Shown: positions 27,662 through 37,215, numbered from the stretch's first letter. The stretch: 41,368 bases of DNA from Pseudodesulfovibrio sp. S3 (GCF_004025585.1 NZ_QTZO01000021.1:1-41368), one strand, 5' to 3'. Program-made: numbers and translations. The notes: generated by a model not told the origin, from the letters alone.

Positions 27662-30600
27662 TTGAGACTGTCCCGTGTGCTGATCATCGATAACGACACC
27701 TCGTTCAGGGTACGGGCGGCCGACTATCTCGGGGAAAAGGGCTATGCACCTCTTCAAGCCGAAGACAACTCCACGGCCATAGATCTCTTCCTGAGCGAAA
27801 AGCCCGATGCCGTCCTGCTCGATCCCCGGCTCCCCGACACTGACGGCCTCTCTGTCCTGGCAGAACTGGTGAAGTTGTCTCCCGACACCCCCGTCATCAT
27901 CATTTCCGACAACGCCCGGACAAAGGACATTCTCAAGGCCATCCAGCGAGGTGCCTGGGACTGCGTGAGCAAAGGAAAAACCGTGCTGGCCGACATGACC
28001 TTGGCACTCGCCAAGAGCCTTGAAAGAGCCGCCTTTACCGGCACACAAGCAAGAAAACCAGCCAGGGAATCCTCGGATCAACGCTGCGCCGAAGAGGCGT
28101 TCGGAAACCGGTTTTCTCTCCTTGAGACCGTGATCAACGCGGTGCCAAGCCATGTTTTCTTCAAAGACAACGAAGGCAGATTGCTGGGCGGCAACCAATC
28201 TTTCGCGAAATTCATCGGCCTGGACAGGGCCGCGTTCCTCGGAAAACGGATTGAAGATCTCCCCATTGCTGACATGGTCTCTTCCCTCCTGAACAAAAAC
28301 GACGAACTGCTGGAGCGGAGCAGCTTCCAGGAGTACGAGTGCCCCGCCATGCTCAACGGATGCGAACGGGTCATCATGGTCCGCAAGACCATGTTCCATG
28401 CCCCTGACGGCAGGCCCGGCGGCATCCTGGGTGTGGCCACGGACATCACCCGCAATCTCGAAGCGGCAGAAGAACTGAAAAGAAGCGAACAGCGATACCG
28501 CAGCGTCTTTGAAGCCACGGGCACGGCCACCATCATCGTGGATGAAGACACCATCATTTCCAAGGTCAACAAAAAGTTTTCCGAATTGCTTGAATATGAC
28601 GTCAAGGACGTGGAGGGCAGAATATCCTGGACCGATCTCGTCTCCAGAGAAGACCTGCCCCGCATGATCAAATATCACCGTAATCGCCGCGCTGTCGGCA
28701 AACAGGCTCCGGCTGCCTATGAATGTCGCTTCGTTTCCCGTACCGGCAAGATTCGTCATATTCACATCCAGGTTGACATGTTGCCCCACAGCACGCAGTC
28801 CATCGCGTCCATGATCGACATCACTGAACGCAAGCTCTATGAAGACCGGCTCAAGCAGACCCTGGACCAAATGCAGGCCATTCAGCAAAACGCCCGGGTG
28901 GGCATGGTCCTGGTCACCGAAGACACTATCCAGCATATCAACACCTATGGTGCCGAGATTCTGGGACGAACCAAGGAGTCTCTCATCGGAACCGACGGAT
29001 CCTCGATCCTGCCGTCCAAAAGACAATACCAAAGCATACGCCGACGCAGCCTGTACGAAATCTCGGTCAGGGGAGAGCACCAGACGGAGTTGCAGCTTCA
29101 ACGCCCGGACGGCTCCCTGGTCCGGCTGAATCTCTTTGCCAAGCCCATGGACAGAGACGATGTCGAAAAAGGCGTCATCTGGACCTTCACGGACGTGACC
29201 CTGCGCCGACACAACGAAACGGTCAAAACCCTCCTCTACCGCATATCCAACATGGTCAGCATCACCTCGGACCTGGATGAACTCTACGGCCGCATACACA
29301 CCTTGCTCACCGAATACATCGAGGCCAAGAACTTCTTCATCGGCCTGTTGGACAAAGACAAGTCCCGCCTCAAATTTACCTATTTCGAAGACGAAAAGGA
29401 CAACCTGAAGGGGCACTTCTTCGATATCAAAGACAACGGCACGCCCAGTCTGTCGGTGCAAGTCATCCGATCCGGGAAACCATGGCTGGTTGTCCAGCGG
29501 GAACTGACCAGGGAGGAATCGGAAGCCACACACGTCACCTATATGAAGAGAGGTGATTTCCTGAATATGATTTCTGCCGACGAAAGCGCCATGTTCGGAT
29601 CAGCTTCACAGATATGGCTCGGCATCCCGCTCAAGATCAAAGGGGAGGTGGTCGGAGTCATGGCCGTCCAATCCTACACCAACCCGTATCAATATTCGGG
29701 CAGGGACATGGACATGCTCATTTCGGTGTCCGAGCAGATCGCCCTGGCCATCGAACGCAAGAGTATCGAACAGGACTTACGCCGGGCCAAGGAGCAGGCC
29801 GAAGCAGCCAACCGGACCAAAAACGAATTCCTGGCAAACATGAGCCATGAAATCAGAACGCCCATGAACGGCGTACTCGGAATGCTCCAACTCCTTCAGC
29901 GGTTCGAGATGAACGAGGAACAGACCGACTACGTAGAAACCGCTCTGGCCTCGGGCAGAACCCTGCTCGCCATCATCAATGACATCCTGGATTTTTCCAA
30001 GATAGAGGCGGGAAAAATGGAGGTGGTGATCGAACCCTTCACGCCCAAAGGCCTTGTCCAAGACATACTCCAGGGCTTCAAATGCCAAGCCCAGGGCAAG
30101 GGATTGATTCTGTCCAGCGAGATCGACGAGGATGTCCCTTACCTGCTCATAGGCGGCAAGAGTCGGCTCAAGCAAATCCTTTTCAACCTGGTAGGCAATG
30201 GCGTCAAGTTCACTGATTCCGGCCGGGTAACCGTGCGAATCCAGACCATTCGGAGGGATATGCCGCAGGGCATGATCAGGCTCCTCTTCTCCGTGGAGGA
30301 TACCGGCATCGGCATTCCGGACCACATGATCAACAAGGTCTTTGAACCCTTCACGCAGGTTGACGGCTCGTACGTCCGGCAACACCAGGGAACCGGGCTG
30401 GGGCTGGGTATCGTCAAGCGACTGGCCGAACTCCTGGGCGGACTGCTGTCCATTGAAAGCTCCGCGGGGGAAGGTACAACCGTCCATATGGCGCTGGACC
30501 TCCAAATGGATGCCGCACACACAGAGACAAAGCAGGGCAAAACGGCCAAGACCCGGTCCGCACGAAGCGGGCTCAGTCTCCTGGTGGTCGAAGACAACCG

Positions 30601-30946
30601 CATCAACCGACACATGGTGACCAGGATGCTCGGCAAACTTGGGCATATGACAGCCTCTGCCTGCAATGGAAAAGAAGCCCTCAGCCTGTTGGAAACACAC
30701 TCCTTTGACGCAGTATTCATGGATATCCAGATGCCCGACATGAACGGAGTCGAGGCCACCACCATCATCCGCGATTCAGGGCCTGAATCTTCCATCAATC
30801 CCTATGTGCCCATCATCGCCATGACCGCCCACGTCATGGTCGGTGACAGGGAAACGTTCCTGAACAGCGGCATGACCGAATACATTGCGAAACCGATCGA
30901 CATGACCGAAGTGGAAAATGTGCTGGAAAGGCTCTTCCCGGCCTAA
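27662..30946 (+). CDS. cytoplasmic REC-PAS3-GAF hybrid histidine kinase with C-terminal receiver
   Basis: A 1094-residue kinase with no membrane segment. Order: receiver (5-115) with acid pocket D10/D12, phosphoacceptor D54 in LLDPRLPD and K104; three PAS domains (about 145-275, 283-400, 405-520); GAF (about 540-690); HisKA with H729 in [14 protein letters not shown]; HATPase (about 840-955; [25 protein letters not shown]); second receiver (about 975-1090) with D1021 in FMDIQMPD. All phosphotransfer residues are intact. It begins at TTG 27662 behind AAGGA; an in-frame GTG at 27677 would cut into the receiver's first strand. It is divergent from the solute-binding gene. Confidence 0.92.
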   Translation: MRLSRVLIIDNDTSFRVRAADYLGEKGYAPLQAEDNSTAIDLFLSEKPDAVLLDPRLPDTDGLSVLAELVKLSPDTPVIIISDNARTKDILKAIQRGAWDCVSKGKTVLADMTLALAKSLERAAFTGTQARKPARESSDQRCAEEAFGNRFSLLETVINAVPSHVFFKDNEGRLLGGNQSFAKFIGLDRAAFLGKRIEDLPIADMVSSLLNKNDELLERSSFQEYECPAMLNGCERVIMVRKTMFHAPDGRPGGILGVATDITRNLEAAEELKRSEQRYRSVFEATGTATIIVDEDTIISKVNKKFSELLEYDVKDVEGRISWTDLVSREDLPRMIKYHRNRRAVGKQAPAAYECRFVSRTGKIRHIHIQVDMLPHSTQSIASMIDITERKLYEDRLKQTLDQMQAIQQNARVGMVLVTEDTIQHINTYGAEILGRTKESLIGTDGSSILPSKRQYQSIRRRSLYEISVRGEHQTELQLQRPDGSLVRLNLFAKPMDRDDVEKGVIWTFTDVTLRRHNETVKTLLYRISNMVSITSDLDELYGRIHTLLTEYIEAKNFFIGLLDKDKSRLKFTYFEDEKDNLKGHFFDIKDNGTPSLSVQVIRSGKPWLVVQRELTREESEATHVTYMKRGDFLNMISADESAMFGSASQIWLGIPLKIKGEVVGVMAVQSYTNPYQYSGRDMDMLISVSEQIALAIERKSIEQDLRRAKEQAEAANRTKNEFLANMSHEIRTPMNGVLGMLQLLQRFEMNEEQTDYVETALASGRTLLAIINDILDFSKIEAGKMEVVIEPFTPKGLVQDILQGFKCQAQGKGLILSSEIDEDVPYLLIGGKSRLKQILFNLVGNGVKFTDSGRVTVRIQTIRRDMPQGMIRLLFSVEDTGIGIPDHMINKVFEPFTQVDGSYVRQHQGTGLGLGIVKRLAELLGGLLSIESSAGEGTTVHMALDLQMDAAHTETKQGKTAKTRSARSGLSLLVVEDNRINRHMVTRMLGKLGHMTASACNGKEALSLLETHSFDAVFMDIQMPDMNGVEATTIIRDSGPESSINPYVPIIAMTAHVMVGDRETFLNSGMTEYIAKPIDMTEVENVLERLFPA

Positions 30947-31074
30947 AAATCGTTATAATCCCACATCTGCCCAGTCCGCTCCCGACAACAATCTGAAGCT
31001 TTTTATGAAATCCTCTAGATGTTATCCCAACTTTTGCTAGCAATTCATGCTCTACCATTATATGTGAATGGGAA

Positions 31075-32055
31075 ATGGGTACGATTACTCGAGCCGCTCG
31101 GCCGGTATCCTACTTCCCCGTATCGCCGGTCATGCTTTTCCCGGAGGCTTTGAGGGATTTTTCCGTCTACATCTGGAAGGACGGAGACTTTGTTTTGTAC
31201 ACTCCCTCCGGCCAGACATTCACCTCCCGGCACAGACAGATACTGCACCAAAAAAAAATCACGGAAGTCTACATCCGCGGCTCCGAAAAAGCACAATACG
31301 AAAAGTACATCGAACGCAACCTGGGCAGCATTCTCCTTGACGAATCCCTGCCCATCGAAAACCGTTCCAAGGTGTTCTACGAAGCGTCCTCGCTGGTCAT
31401 GCAGGACATTTTCGACCGAAAGCTCCCCAGCTCCCTCAGGGCACGCCATTTCGACCAGCTTTCGGATATCGTCAAGAATTCCATCAAATTCCTCGCCACT
31501 GACAACTCCCTGTCCGCCGTGGCCCCGTTCATCTCCCACGACTACAAGACCTACACCCACTGCATGCACGTGTTCGTCTACTCGGTCGCCGTGTTCCGCT
31601 CCTATGAAATGACCGAAAGCGAGATCTTCGAATACGCCCTGGGCGCGCTGCTGCACGACGTGGGCAAGGCCAAGATCCCCAAACGCATCCTGAACAAACG
31701 CGGCCCCCTGACCCAGGCAGAACGCGAAATCATCAAGGAACATCCGGTCCACGGCGTGTCCATGTGCGCACACCTGCCCATGACCCAGAACACCATCAAC
31801 TGCATCCTTTTTCACCATGAGAAACTGGATGGCAGCGGCTACCCGTCGGGCATCAAAAGAGACAACGTGCCTCTGCCCGTCCGCATCGTTTCACTCTCGG
31901 ACATCTACGATGCCCTGACCACCGACCGCCCGTATGCCGAAGCCATGCAACCCTACGAAGCCCTCTCGCTCATCCGCAACGACCTGCGCGAAAACGTGGA
32001 CATGAACGTGTTCAAGCGGTTCGTGGCAATACTCAGCGGTGCTGACATCCTGTAA
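31075..32055 (+). CDS. HD-GYP c-di-GMP phosphodiesterase-like protein
   Basis: A 326-residue protein. Residues 1-120 are an N-terminal alpha/beta region (SVYIWKDGDFVLYTPSGQTFTSRHRQIL) common before HD-GYP modules. The HD-GYP domain spans about 150-325, with H194-D195 in LLHDVGKAKIPKRIL, EHPVHGV, HHEKLDGSGYP (247-257) and VSLSDIYDALTTDRPY. All catalytic residues are present, so c-di-GMP hydrolysis is likely. No clear ribosome site precedes ATG 31075; the start could be the Met at codon 20. It is a single gene after the hybrid kinase, 128 bases downstream. Confidence 0.9.
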   Translation: MGTITRAARPVSYFPVSPVMLFPEALRDFSVYIWKDGDFVLYTPSGQTFTSRHRQILHQKKITEVYIRGSEKAQYEKYIERNLGSILLDESLPIENRSKVFYEASSLVMQDIFDRKLPSSLRARHFDQLSDIVKNSIKFLATDNSLSAVAPFISHDYKTYTHCMHVFVYSVAVFRSYEMTESEIFEYALGALLHDVGKAKIPKRILNKRGPLTQAEREIIKEHPVHGVSMCAHLPMTQNTINCILFHHEKLDGSGYPSGIKRDNVPLPVRIVSLSDIYDALTTDRPYAEAMQPYEALSLIRNDLRENVDMNVFKRFVAILSGADIL

Positions 32056-32340
32056 TGAACCCGGCTTGCGATAGCAGGCCGTCTGCGCTGCTTTCGGGCA
32101 CGATTTGATGCTCAACGTAGCGTTGCTACGCCTGCGCTCAAACCGCACCCGAAATCGACACATCCGCCCCACTCTCCCAAGCCTCACGGCATCGGGGAGG
32201 TGAGCCGCTGTTGGGTACCTTTGGCACCCAAGGCGCTCCATTTGGGAGGCATGCTTCGCTGCCTACGGCAGCTAAGCTACGAGATAAACTAATTTTATCA
32301 CCCTCCAGCGAAGCGACGACAAATAGCCTTGGAGGGGGAG
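32056..32340. other. non-coding intergenic stretch with imperfect palindrome
   Basis: No gene is supported here. It contains a 63-base imperfect inverted repeat at 32092-32154 with outer arms TTTCGGG/CCCGAAA and an inner perfect hairpin CGTAGC-GTT-GCTACG (32116-32130), plus a second small hairpin TTGGGT/ACCCAA near 32213-32233. It may be an extragenic repeat family. Confidence 0.6.
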
Positions 32341-32380
32341 GCCAGAGGTGGAACCTTTCTCGAAAGGTTCCACCTCTGGC
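32341..32380. terminator. long-stem terminator-like palindrome
   Basis: GCCAGAGGTGGAACCTTT (32341-32358) and its complement at 32363-32380 form an 18-bp perfect stem with loop CTCG. The same layout (CCAGAGG, G/A core, CCTCTGG) occurs at 13714-13751. Confidence 0.7.
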
Positions 32381-32394
32381 CGCAGCAGGCCAAA

Positions 32395-32433
32395 AAAAAC
32401 CGCCCTGTCAGCCAAGCTGACAGGGCGGTTTTT
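32395..32433. terminator. bidirectional terminator between HD-GYP and mltD-like genes
   Basis: AAAAACCGCCCTGTCAGC (32395-32412) pairs perfectly with 32416-32433 around CAA, with A- and T-runs at the base on both strands. It lies 13 bases past the mltD-like stop on the minus strand. Confidence 0.92.
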
Positions 32434-32445
32434 GGTTGTTTCGCA

Positions 32446-34074
32446 CTACTGAACGTACACCTTGAGTTTTTGTCCTGCGTAGATGGTGCCTCGGGAATTC
32501 AGGGAGTTCCAACGGCGCAGGTCCGAGACGGTGACGCCGAATTTTTCAGAAATGGTGGTCAGGTTGTCGCCCCGACGCACCTTGTACTGGACCAGCTGGG
32601 TCTTGACCTTTTCCGCATCCTTGACAGCCTGTTTGGTGGCCTCATTGGTACTGTTCGGGATGTAGAGCTTCTGGCCGACCTTGAGACTGTTGGAGCGCAA
32701 TCCGTTGGCCTTCTTCAAGGTGGACACCGTTGTCCCGAAGACCTGGGATATGGACCACAGGGTGTCGCCCGAATGAACCACATAATTGCCGCGTTTGGCG
32801 GCAATGGCCCGGGTCTCGGCCTTGGAGGAGGACGAGGATGAGGCAGGGGCGGACGCGGTCACAGTCTTGCCTGCACCGTTGCCCGGCACCATGACGTACT
32901 GTCCTGGCCTCAGGGTGTTCGAACGGGTGTTGTTGACGCTTTTGAGCACATTGATGGGCACACCGTATCTGCTGGAGATGCGCCACCAGGAATCACCGGA
33001 CCGAACGCGGTACCGGGTATAACCCGCATAGGGCCTGGAGCCTGGATCAGCCAGATAGGCTATCATCTTGTCGGCCTTGGCCACGGGCAGATAAGCGGTG
33101 GCCTCCATGTTGGGCGGGCTGACCTGACGGCGAAACGCCGGATTGTACTCGTGGAATTCGGACCAGGTCATGCCCCCGGCACGGGCCAGGGCGAGCAGAT
33201 CTGTACCGGCGGGCACCTTGACGGGTGCGATTTCCTCTTCCATCTCCCAGGACACCGGCTCGTAACCGAGGGAATCAAGGTTCTGGAATATCTTGGAAAT
33301 GGCAATGAACTTCGGGACGTAATGCCGGGTTTCCTTTTTCAGGCGAGTACGGCCGGATAATTTGCGGTTCTTTTCGGTCAATTCGAAGAAATCATCGCAA
33401 TCGGCCTGCTTCAAGGCACGGGAGATCTTGCCTTCACCGGCATTGTACGCGGCCAGGGCAAGGTACCAATCACCGAATTTATCATAAAGGTCGCGCAGGT
33501 GGCGTGCAGCCGCATCAGTAGCCTTGTAGGGGTCGCGGCGCTCGTCGATCCACCAGTTGGACTGGAGACCATAGAGCCGTCCTGTTCCCTTCATGAACTG
33601 CCACATGCCGCCGGCACCGGCCCAGGAATAGGCTTTGACGTTGTACCCGGACTCGACAAAGGGCAGCAGAACCAAGTCCTGCGGCAGGCCGTACTGGGTG
33701 AAGACGCGGCGCACATAGGGCAGATACGGCTGAGAGCGCTCCAGCCAGCGCACCACGGTCTTGCGTGCCTTGTGGTTGAAGTAGGAAAAAAACAGTTCGA
33801 CTTCCGCAGTCTCATGGGACTCCAGGTCGAAAAGCAGACCAAAGCGCTGGTTGAGTACAGCCTGTTCGGTCTGAGTGAGGTCTTCTTCGGAGGCTTCAGG
33901 CGTGGCCTCGATCTCCGGTTCAAGGGCCTCGGCATCTTCGGGTACCTGATTCTCGGTGACCACTTCCTCCACAACCGGGACAACCTCGGGCGTGGATTTG
34001 GTCGAACAACCGGTGGTCAGGGTCGCAACGAGCAGTCCCACTGCAATCAGGCATGTATATTGTAAAATTTTCAA
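32446..34074 (-). CDS. MltD-like lytic transglycosylase lipoprotein with LysM domains
   Basis: A 542-residue envelope enzyme that cleaves peptidoglycan glycan strands. The leader (LIAVGLLVATLTTGC) ends in a lipobox-like TTGC with C23. After a Pro/Glu-rich linker comes an SLT domain (about 95-265) with catalytic E141 in PFVESGYN and AGGMWQFM, YNAGEGKISRAL. Three LysM repeats follow (about 353-397, 430-475, 497-541), the first more diverged. The start is TTG 34074 behind GGAGG; an ATG at 34119 lies before that ribosome site. It is divergent from rlmB. Confidence 0.92.
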   Translation of the reverse strand: MKILQYTCLIAVGLLVATLTTGCSTKSTPEVVPVVEEVVTENQVPEDAEALEPEIEATPEASEEDLTQTEQAVLNQRFGLLFDLESHETAEVELFFSYFNHKARKTVVRWLERSQPYLPYVRRVFTQYGLPQDLVLLPFVESGYNVKAYSWAGAGGMWQFMKGTGRLYGLQSNWWIDERRDPYKATDAAARHLRDLYDKFGDWYLALAAYNAGEGKISRALKQADCDDFFELTEKNRKLSGRTRLKKETRHYVPKFIAISKIFQNLDSLGYEPVSWEMEEEIAPVKVPAGTDLLALARAGGMTWSEFHEYNPAFRRQVSPPNMEATAYLPVAKADKMIAYLADPGSRPYAGYTRYRVRSGDSWWRISSRYGVPINVLKSVNNTRSNTLRPGQYVMVPGNGAGKTVTASAPASSSSSSKAETRAIAAKRGNYVVHSGDTLWSISQVFGTTVSTLKKANGLRSNSLKVGQKLYIPNSTNEATKQAVKDAEKVKTQLVQYKVRRGDNLTTISEKFGVTVSDLRRWNSLNSRGTIYAGQKLKVYVQ

Positions 34075-34277
34075 GTCATCCTCCGACTTTCGCACATCAT
34101 TATCAGATTCACCTGGCATTGAAAAGTCTAGAAAAAATCTTGACTTCCAACATAATACAAATACCTGCTAGCGCACCTTGCCTTGGATTGCAATAGCAGC
34201 GTAAAACGCCTACTAGACCGCCTTGGCAAACGCAACCATGTGCAACAATTTGCCACGCTATTCACAGGGGATATTAA

Positions 34278-35039
34278 ATGCAAGATCACGGCCCGGATAA
34301 AAAAGACAGTAAAATCTACGTAGTTGGCAACAAACCTATCAAGGAGCTGCTGCTCGACAATCCTCAGAGGGTAGACTTTGTCGCCTTCCGTAAAGGCCGC
34401 CATGACAAGGGGCTGGAAGAAATCGTGGAGTTGTGCCGTACCCAAAAGGTACCCTACAAGTCCGTTGACGCCAAGGAACTGGACTTCATGTACCGAGGCA
34501 ACCACCAAGGCATAGCCGCCCGGTGCGCGGTCCTGGACTACACACCGCTCGAAAGGCTCCTTGAAGAGGCCGTGGACGCCCCCCTGCCGCTCATCGTGGC
34601 CCTGGATCAAGTACAGGATACCGGCAACGTGGGCGTGCTCGCCAGAACCGTCCATGCCCTGGGCGGGGCCGGACTCATAGTCTGTCAGCATCACGGAGCC
34701 TACCTCGGGGCCGGAGCCATGCGTTCAAGCGCCGGGGCACTGAACAATCTGCCCGTGGCCAAGGCCGGCAACCTGGCCAACGCCATGAAAGACTGCGTCA
34801 ACTATGACTACACCCTGTATTGCGCCCGCAGGACCTCGGACTCGGACAATGTGTATACCGCCGAACTCCAGACGCCCGCCGTGCTCATCCTCGGCAACGA
34901 AGATAAGGGCATCCGGCCCGGCGTAGCCAAATTCTCCCACCACAGCCTGCACATCCCGTTTCTGCGGGAATTCGACTCCCTCAACGTGGCCCAGGCAGGC
35001 GCCATCATCGTTTCAGAATTCGCCCGCCGGTTGGGCTAG
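34278..35039 (+). CDS. rlmB: SpoU-family 23S rRNA 2'-O-ribose methyltransferase
   Basis: A 253-residue TrmH/SpoU methyltransferase. The N-terminal substrate-binding domain starts VVGNKPIKELLLDN, as in RlmB (which modifies 23S rRNA G2251). The knotted catalytic domain has ALDQVQDTGNVGVLARTVHALG (motif 1, with the N and R), LILGNEDKGIRPGV (motif 2) and IPFLREFDSLNVAQAGAIIVSEFARR (motif 3). Length and order are typical. AGGGGAT precedes the ATG. It is convergent with the nuclease gene. Confidence 0.92.
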   Translation: MQDHGPDKKDSKIYVVGNKPIKELLLDNPQRVDFVAFRKGRHDKGLEEIVELCRTQKVPYKSVDAKELDFMYRGNHQGIAARCAVLDYTPLERLLEEAVDAPLPLIVALDQVQDTGNVGVLARTVHALGGAGLIVCQHHGAYLGAGAMRSSAGALNNLPVAKAGNLANAMKDCVNYDYTLYCARRTSDSDNVYTAELQTPAVLILGNEDKGIRPGVAKFSHHSLHIPFLREFDSLNVAQAGAIIVSEFARRLG

Positions 35040-35044
35040 AAAAA

Positions 35045-35063
35045 GCCTCCGGCGGCCTGAGGC
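35045..35063 (-). terminator. terminator for the thermonuclease gene
   Basis: GCCTC (35045-35049) and GAGGC (35059-35063) pair around a GC-rich loop that can fold further; on the minus strand a run of five T follows at 35044-35040. It lies between the convergent rlmB and nuclease stops. Confidence 0.5.
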
Positions 35064-35067
35064 ATTC

Positions 35068-35568
35068 CTATTTCCCGGGGTGTGACTTGCGCCACTGGGC
35101 CGGAGTCTGCTTCAGGCCGCCCCGGAGCCAGAAGCCGCATTTCTTTGCGACAGCCTCCTTTTCGGCGGCCTTGAACCGGGCATAATAGCGGGTGTTGGGC
35201 TTGATCATAATGGGAATTGCCAGGCCTGCCCTGACGAGCTCTTCGTTGAGCATGACATCGTCGGCATAGACATAGGCCAGACGGCGGCCATAGCGGTCCT
35301 TTTTCTCGCGGTCGAATTCCAGACGCAGGGTCTTGTTGTGACAGAATTTCAGAGAGAAAACCTTGGCTTGCACACCGTATTCCTGTTTGAATTCAGGAGC
35401 ATCAATGCCGATGAGCCTGATTTCCCAGGCATCCCCCTTGTGTTCGATCAGCAGGGAGTCGCCGTCTATAACGCTCAGGAAACGGACAGTCAGGGCCGAA
35501 GCCGTGGCAGGCCGGAGCAGGGAAAAACAAAGCAGACACAGGAAAAAAATGGTATTGCGGCGAATCAT
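35068..35568 (-). CDS. secreted staphylococcal-type thermonuclease
   Basis: A 166-residue SNase-family nuclease. The signal peptide is MIRRNTIFFLCLLCFSLLRPATASA. The calcium and catalytic residues have exact SNase spacing: D37, R51, D56 and E59 (VIDGD ... IRLIGIDAPE) and R95 in DRYGRRLAYVYAD. It is probably periplasmic or secreted and degrades DNA and RNA. ATG 35568 is chosen because it starts the signal peptide; an upstream ATG at 35661 overlaps the divergent hydrolase gene. It may scavenge nucleic acid. Confidence 0.92.
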   Translation of the reverse strand: MIRRNTIFFLCLLCFSLLRPATASALTVRFLSVIDGDSLLIEHKGDAWEIRLIGIDAPEFKQEYGVQAKVFSLKFCHNKTLRLEFDREKKDRYGRRLAYVYADDVMLNEELVRAGLAIPIMIKPNTRYYARFKAAEKEAVAKKCGFWLRGGLKQTPAQWRKSHPGK

Positions 35569-35627
35569 GGATTGAGCATAGACTGTTTTTTTATTCCGTT
35601 CCAGCAGGATATACTCGGAGGTCACCC

Positions 35628-36464
35628 ATGGAACTGACTTTTCTCGTGGAAAACAACTCACTCATCGGCACCCAGTTTCAGGCTGAACCCGGCTTGTCCA
35701 TTTTCATCCGTGTCGACGACCGTGAAGTGCTGTTCGACGCCGGGTATTCCGACGCCTTCATGATCAATGCCCGGCGCAAGGGCATCGATTTGCTGCACCT
35801 GGACTGGATCGCCCTGTCCCACGGCCATTTCGACCATACCTGGGGACTGGATCACCTTATCCGACACTATTTCGAAGCTGCAATCCACAAGATGGACCAT
35901 GCCCGCCCCCGACTGGTTGCCCATCCCAAGGCGTTCATGTCCAAACGCAAAGACGCGGTGCCTGAGCTGGGCATGTTGCTGGCCGAGGAAAAACTGTCCA
36001 CGCAATTCGACCTGACCCTGACCGAAACGCCGACCTGGCTCACGGAATCCCTGGTGACGCTGGGTGAGGTCGAGCGTGTGCTGGATTTCGAAGGACATTC
36101 GACCTTGGGCGAGCGCATGGAAAAGGATGGCCCGGTAGCCGACGACCTGCCCGACGACACGGCCCTGGCCTGTGTCACGGATACGGGGCTGGTGGTCATC
36201 TCCGGCTGCGCCCATGCAGGCATCTGCAACACGATTGAACAGGCAAAACGGGTCACGGGCGTGGACAACGTGCGCGCCGTGCTCGGCGGCTTCCACCTCC
36301 AGAAGGCCAAGCCGGAACGGCTCGACCCGACTGCCGACTATCTGGCCGCCCTCGGCCTGGAAGGGCTGTGGTGCTGCCACTGCACAGACCTGGCCGCCAA
36401 GATCAGTCTGGCCGCGAAATGCCCGGTCAGGGAAGTGGGATCAGGGATGACGTTGAAGTTTTAG
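35628..36464 (+). CDS. metallo-beta-lactamase-fold hydrolase (COG1237 type)
   Basis: A 278-residue MBL-fold protein. The metal motif is SHGHFDHTWG with H65, H67, D69 and H70; later ligands lie in SGCAHAGICNTIEQAK and LGGFHL, and CCHCTD near the end supplies a final His. The layout (VENNSLIG... LFDAGYSD) is that of the COG1237 group, which includes the archaeal dihydropterin-linked RFAP synthase-like enzymes; the bacterial substrate is unknown. GGAGG precedes the ATG. Its 3' end abuts the accessory region. Confidence 0.88.
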   Translation: MELTFLVENNSLIGTQFQAEPGLSIFIRVDDREVLFDAGYSDAFMINARRKGIDLLHLDWIALSHGHFDHTWGLDHLIRHYFEAAIHKMDHARPRLVAHPKAFMSKRKDAVPELGMLLAEEKLSTQFDLTLTETPTWLTESLVTLGEVERVLDFEGHSTLGERMEKDGPVADDLPDDTALACVTDTGLVVISGCAHAGICNTIEQAKRVTGVDNVRAVLGGFHLQKAKPERLDPTADYLAALGLEGLWCCHCTDLAAKISLAAKCPVREVGSGMTLKF

Positions 36465-36499
36465 GTTTGCGCCTGACTCCAACGCCCTGTCAGGTTTTT

Positions 36500-36554
36500 G
36501 TTCAGGGAGACCTTCTCCCCCGCCACAGCGGACTCAAGCCCCTCGGTTAGTTCC
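36500..36554 (-). repeat. anchor repeat copy C, degenerate
   Basis: The plus strand begins with an 18-base block identical to 37728-37745 (GTTCAGGGAGACCTTCTC), then continues with about 70% similarity through one single-base gap. On the minus strand it would encode GLESAVAGEKVSLN, matching PRDWSPLKEGEKVSLN of the 249-residue protein. The frame ends in the MBL gene boundary, so it is a fragment. Confidence 0.75.
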
Positions 36555-36559
36555 GCCCC

Positions 36560-36709
36560 TTACGCCAAGTAGGTATAATTAACTGCGAAGTGGGCAATGG
36601 CCGATGGAACGATGCTTTTCGTCCTTATTGTCACGGCCACGAAGAGCAGGCCGTACACAAAGCTGTTGATGATGTTCGTCAGCCCCGTCGACCAGTTGGT
36701 AATGGCAAA
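36560..36709 (-). pseudogene. C-terminal remnant of a CPBP (CAAX protease/Abi) membrane protein
   Basis: One minus-strand frame, ending in TAA at 36562-36560, reads FAITNWSTGLTNIINSFVYG, then a hydrophobic stretch, RTKSIVPSAIAHF and VNYTYLA. This is the last third of a CPBP-family domain: the FxxxH site is FAITN (His replaced by Asn) and the final HxxxN motif (HFAVN) is kept. Upstream in frame a stop occurs at about 36757 with no plausible start, and a seven-base T-run at 36713-36707 could mark a frameshift. The rest of the gene is absent. Confidence 0.5.
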
Positions 36710-36830
36710 AAAACAAATACATATCAGCCAGATATGTATTCTTGTGCCGCCATTTCATATGCAGGAAAGACACCCACCGCATAGGGACTCATAAGATAGG
36801 CGCTGTGGCAAAGCATCAGCAACAAAATAG

Positions 36831-37043
36831 CTATTCCGTACAGACAGAACTCTCCTCTGGCAGAGGGTTCCAATCCTTTGGCTTGTCCACGGTCCACAGA
36901 CCCAACCAACATGGTGTTTTCAGCCAAACCTCGAAGAACTGCACTGCCGCCTTCCACCCCTTATGCCAGGCAAGGTAGGCAACAGATTCATTCTTTGCCT
37001 TGATGAGGGTTCTTGCTGTCCTCTTGTCGGCATCTTTTTTCAT
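36831..37043 (-). CDS. small hypothetical protein carrying anchor motif, probably decayed
   Basis: A 70-residue frame, Trp-rich (YLAWHKGWKAAVQFFEVWLK), that ends with WTVDKPKDWNPLPEESS, nearly the same as WTVDKPRDWSPLKEG in the 249-residue protein. Its start overlaps the preceding 75-residue gene by 55 bases. The next frame (to 36724) continues as a hydrophobic segment (LYGIAILLLMLCHSAYLMSPYAVGVF), so a frameshift within an originally longer membrane protein is possible. Function unknown. Confidence 0.4.
   Translation of the reverse strand: MKKDADKRTARTLIKAKNESVAYLAWHKGWKAAVQFFEVWLKTPCWLGLWTVDKPKDWNPLPEESSVCTE
36855..36905 (-). repeat. anchor repeat copy B
   Basis: About 50 bases aligned without gaps to 37749-37799 at roughly three quarters identity, sharing TTGTCCAC, TCCAATCC and GTCCAC blocks. 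The encoded peptide WTVDKPKDWNPL differs from copy A only conservatively. Confidence 0.75.
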
Positions 37044-37215
37044 AATTAAAGGTCATAATGGAATTTTTGATGCCGCCGGCAATAATTATGGCGCTACATA
37101 TTATCGGAAAGTCCATTCGATTAAACCACCAATAACAAAGTCCAAACACTACCCCAGCAACGATCAAATGACCGGCCATATCTACAGCAGCCTTTTTAAA
37201 TTGATTACTTACCAT
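36988..37215 (-). CDS. small two-helix membrane protein
   Basis: A 75-residue protein with hydrophobic helices at about 15-31 (GHLIVAGVVFGLCYWWF) and 36-50 (FPIICSAIIIAGGIK), then a charged tail. The ATG overlaps the end of the 249-residue gene in ATGGTAA (37215-37209), a strongly coupled arrangement. No family recognised. Size, topology and coupling would suit an immunity or accessory protein for the upstream product (inference only). The local base composition is more AT-rich than the flanking genes. Confidence 0.55.
   Translation of the reverse strand: MVSNQFKKAAVDMAGHLIVAGVVFGLCYWWFNRMDFPIICSAIIIAGGIKNSIMTFNYEKRCRQEDSKNPHQGKE

Noticed and set aside
27563-29533. 656-codon minus-strand frame over the second hybrid kinase
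   Set aside because: Same cause; it also overlaps the palindrome and the kinase start region and has no ribosome site or domain.
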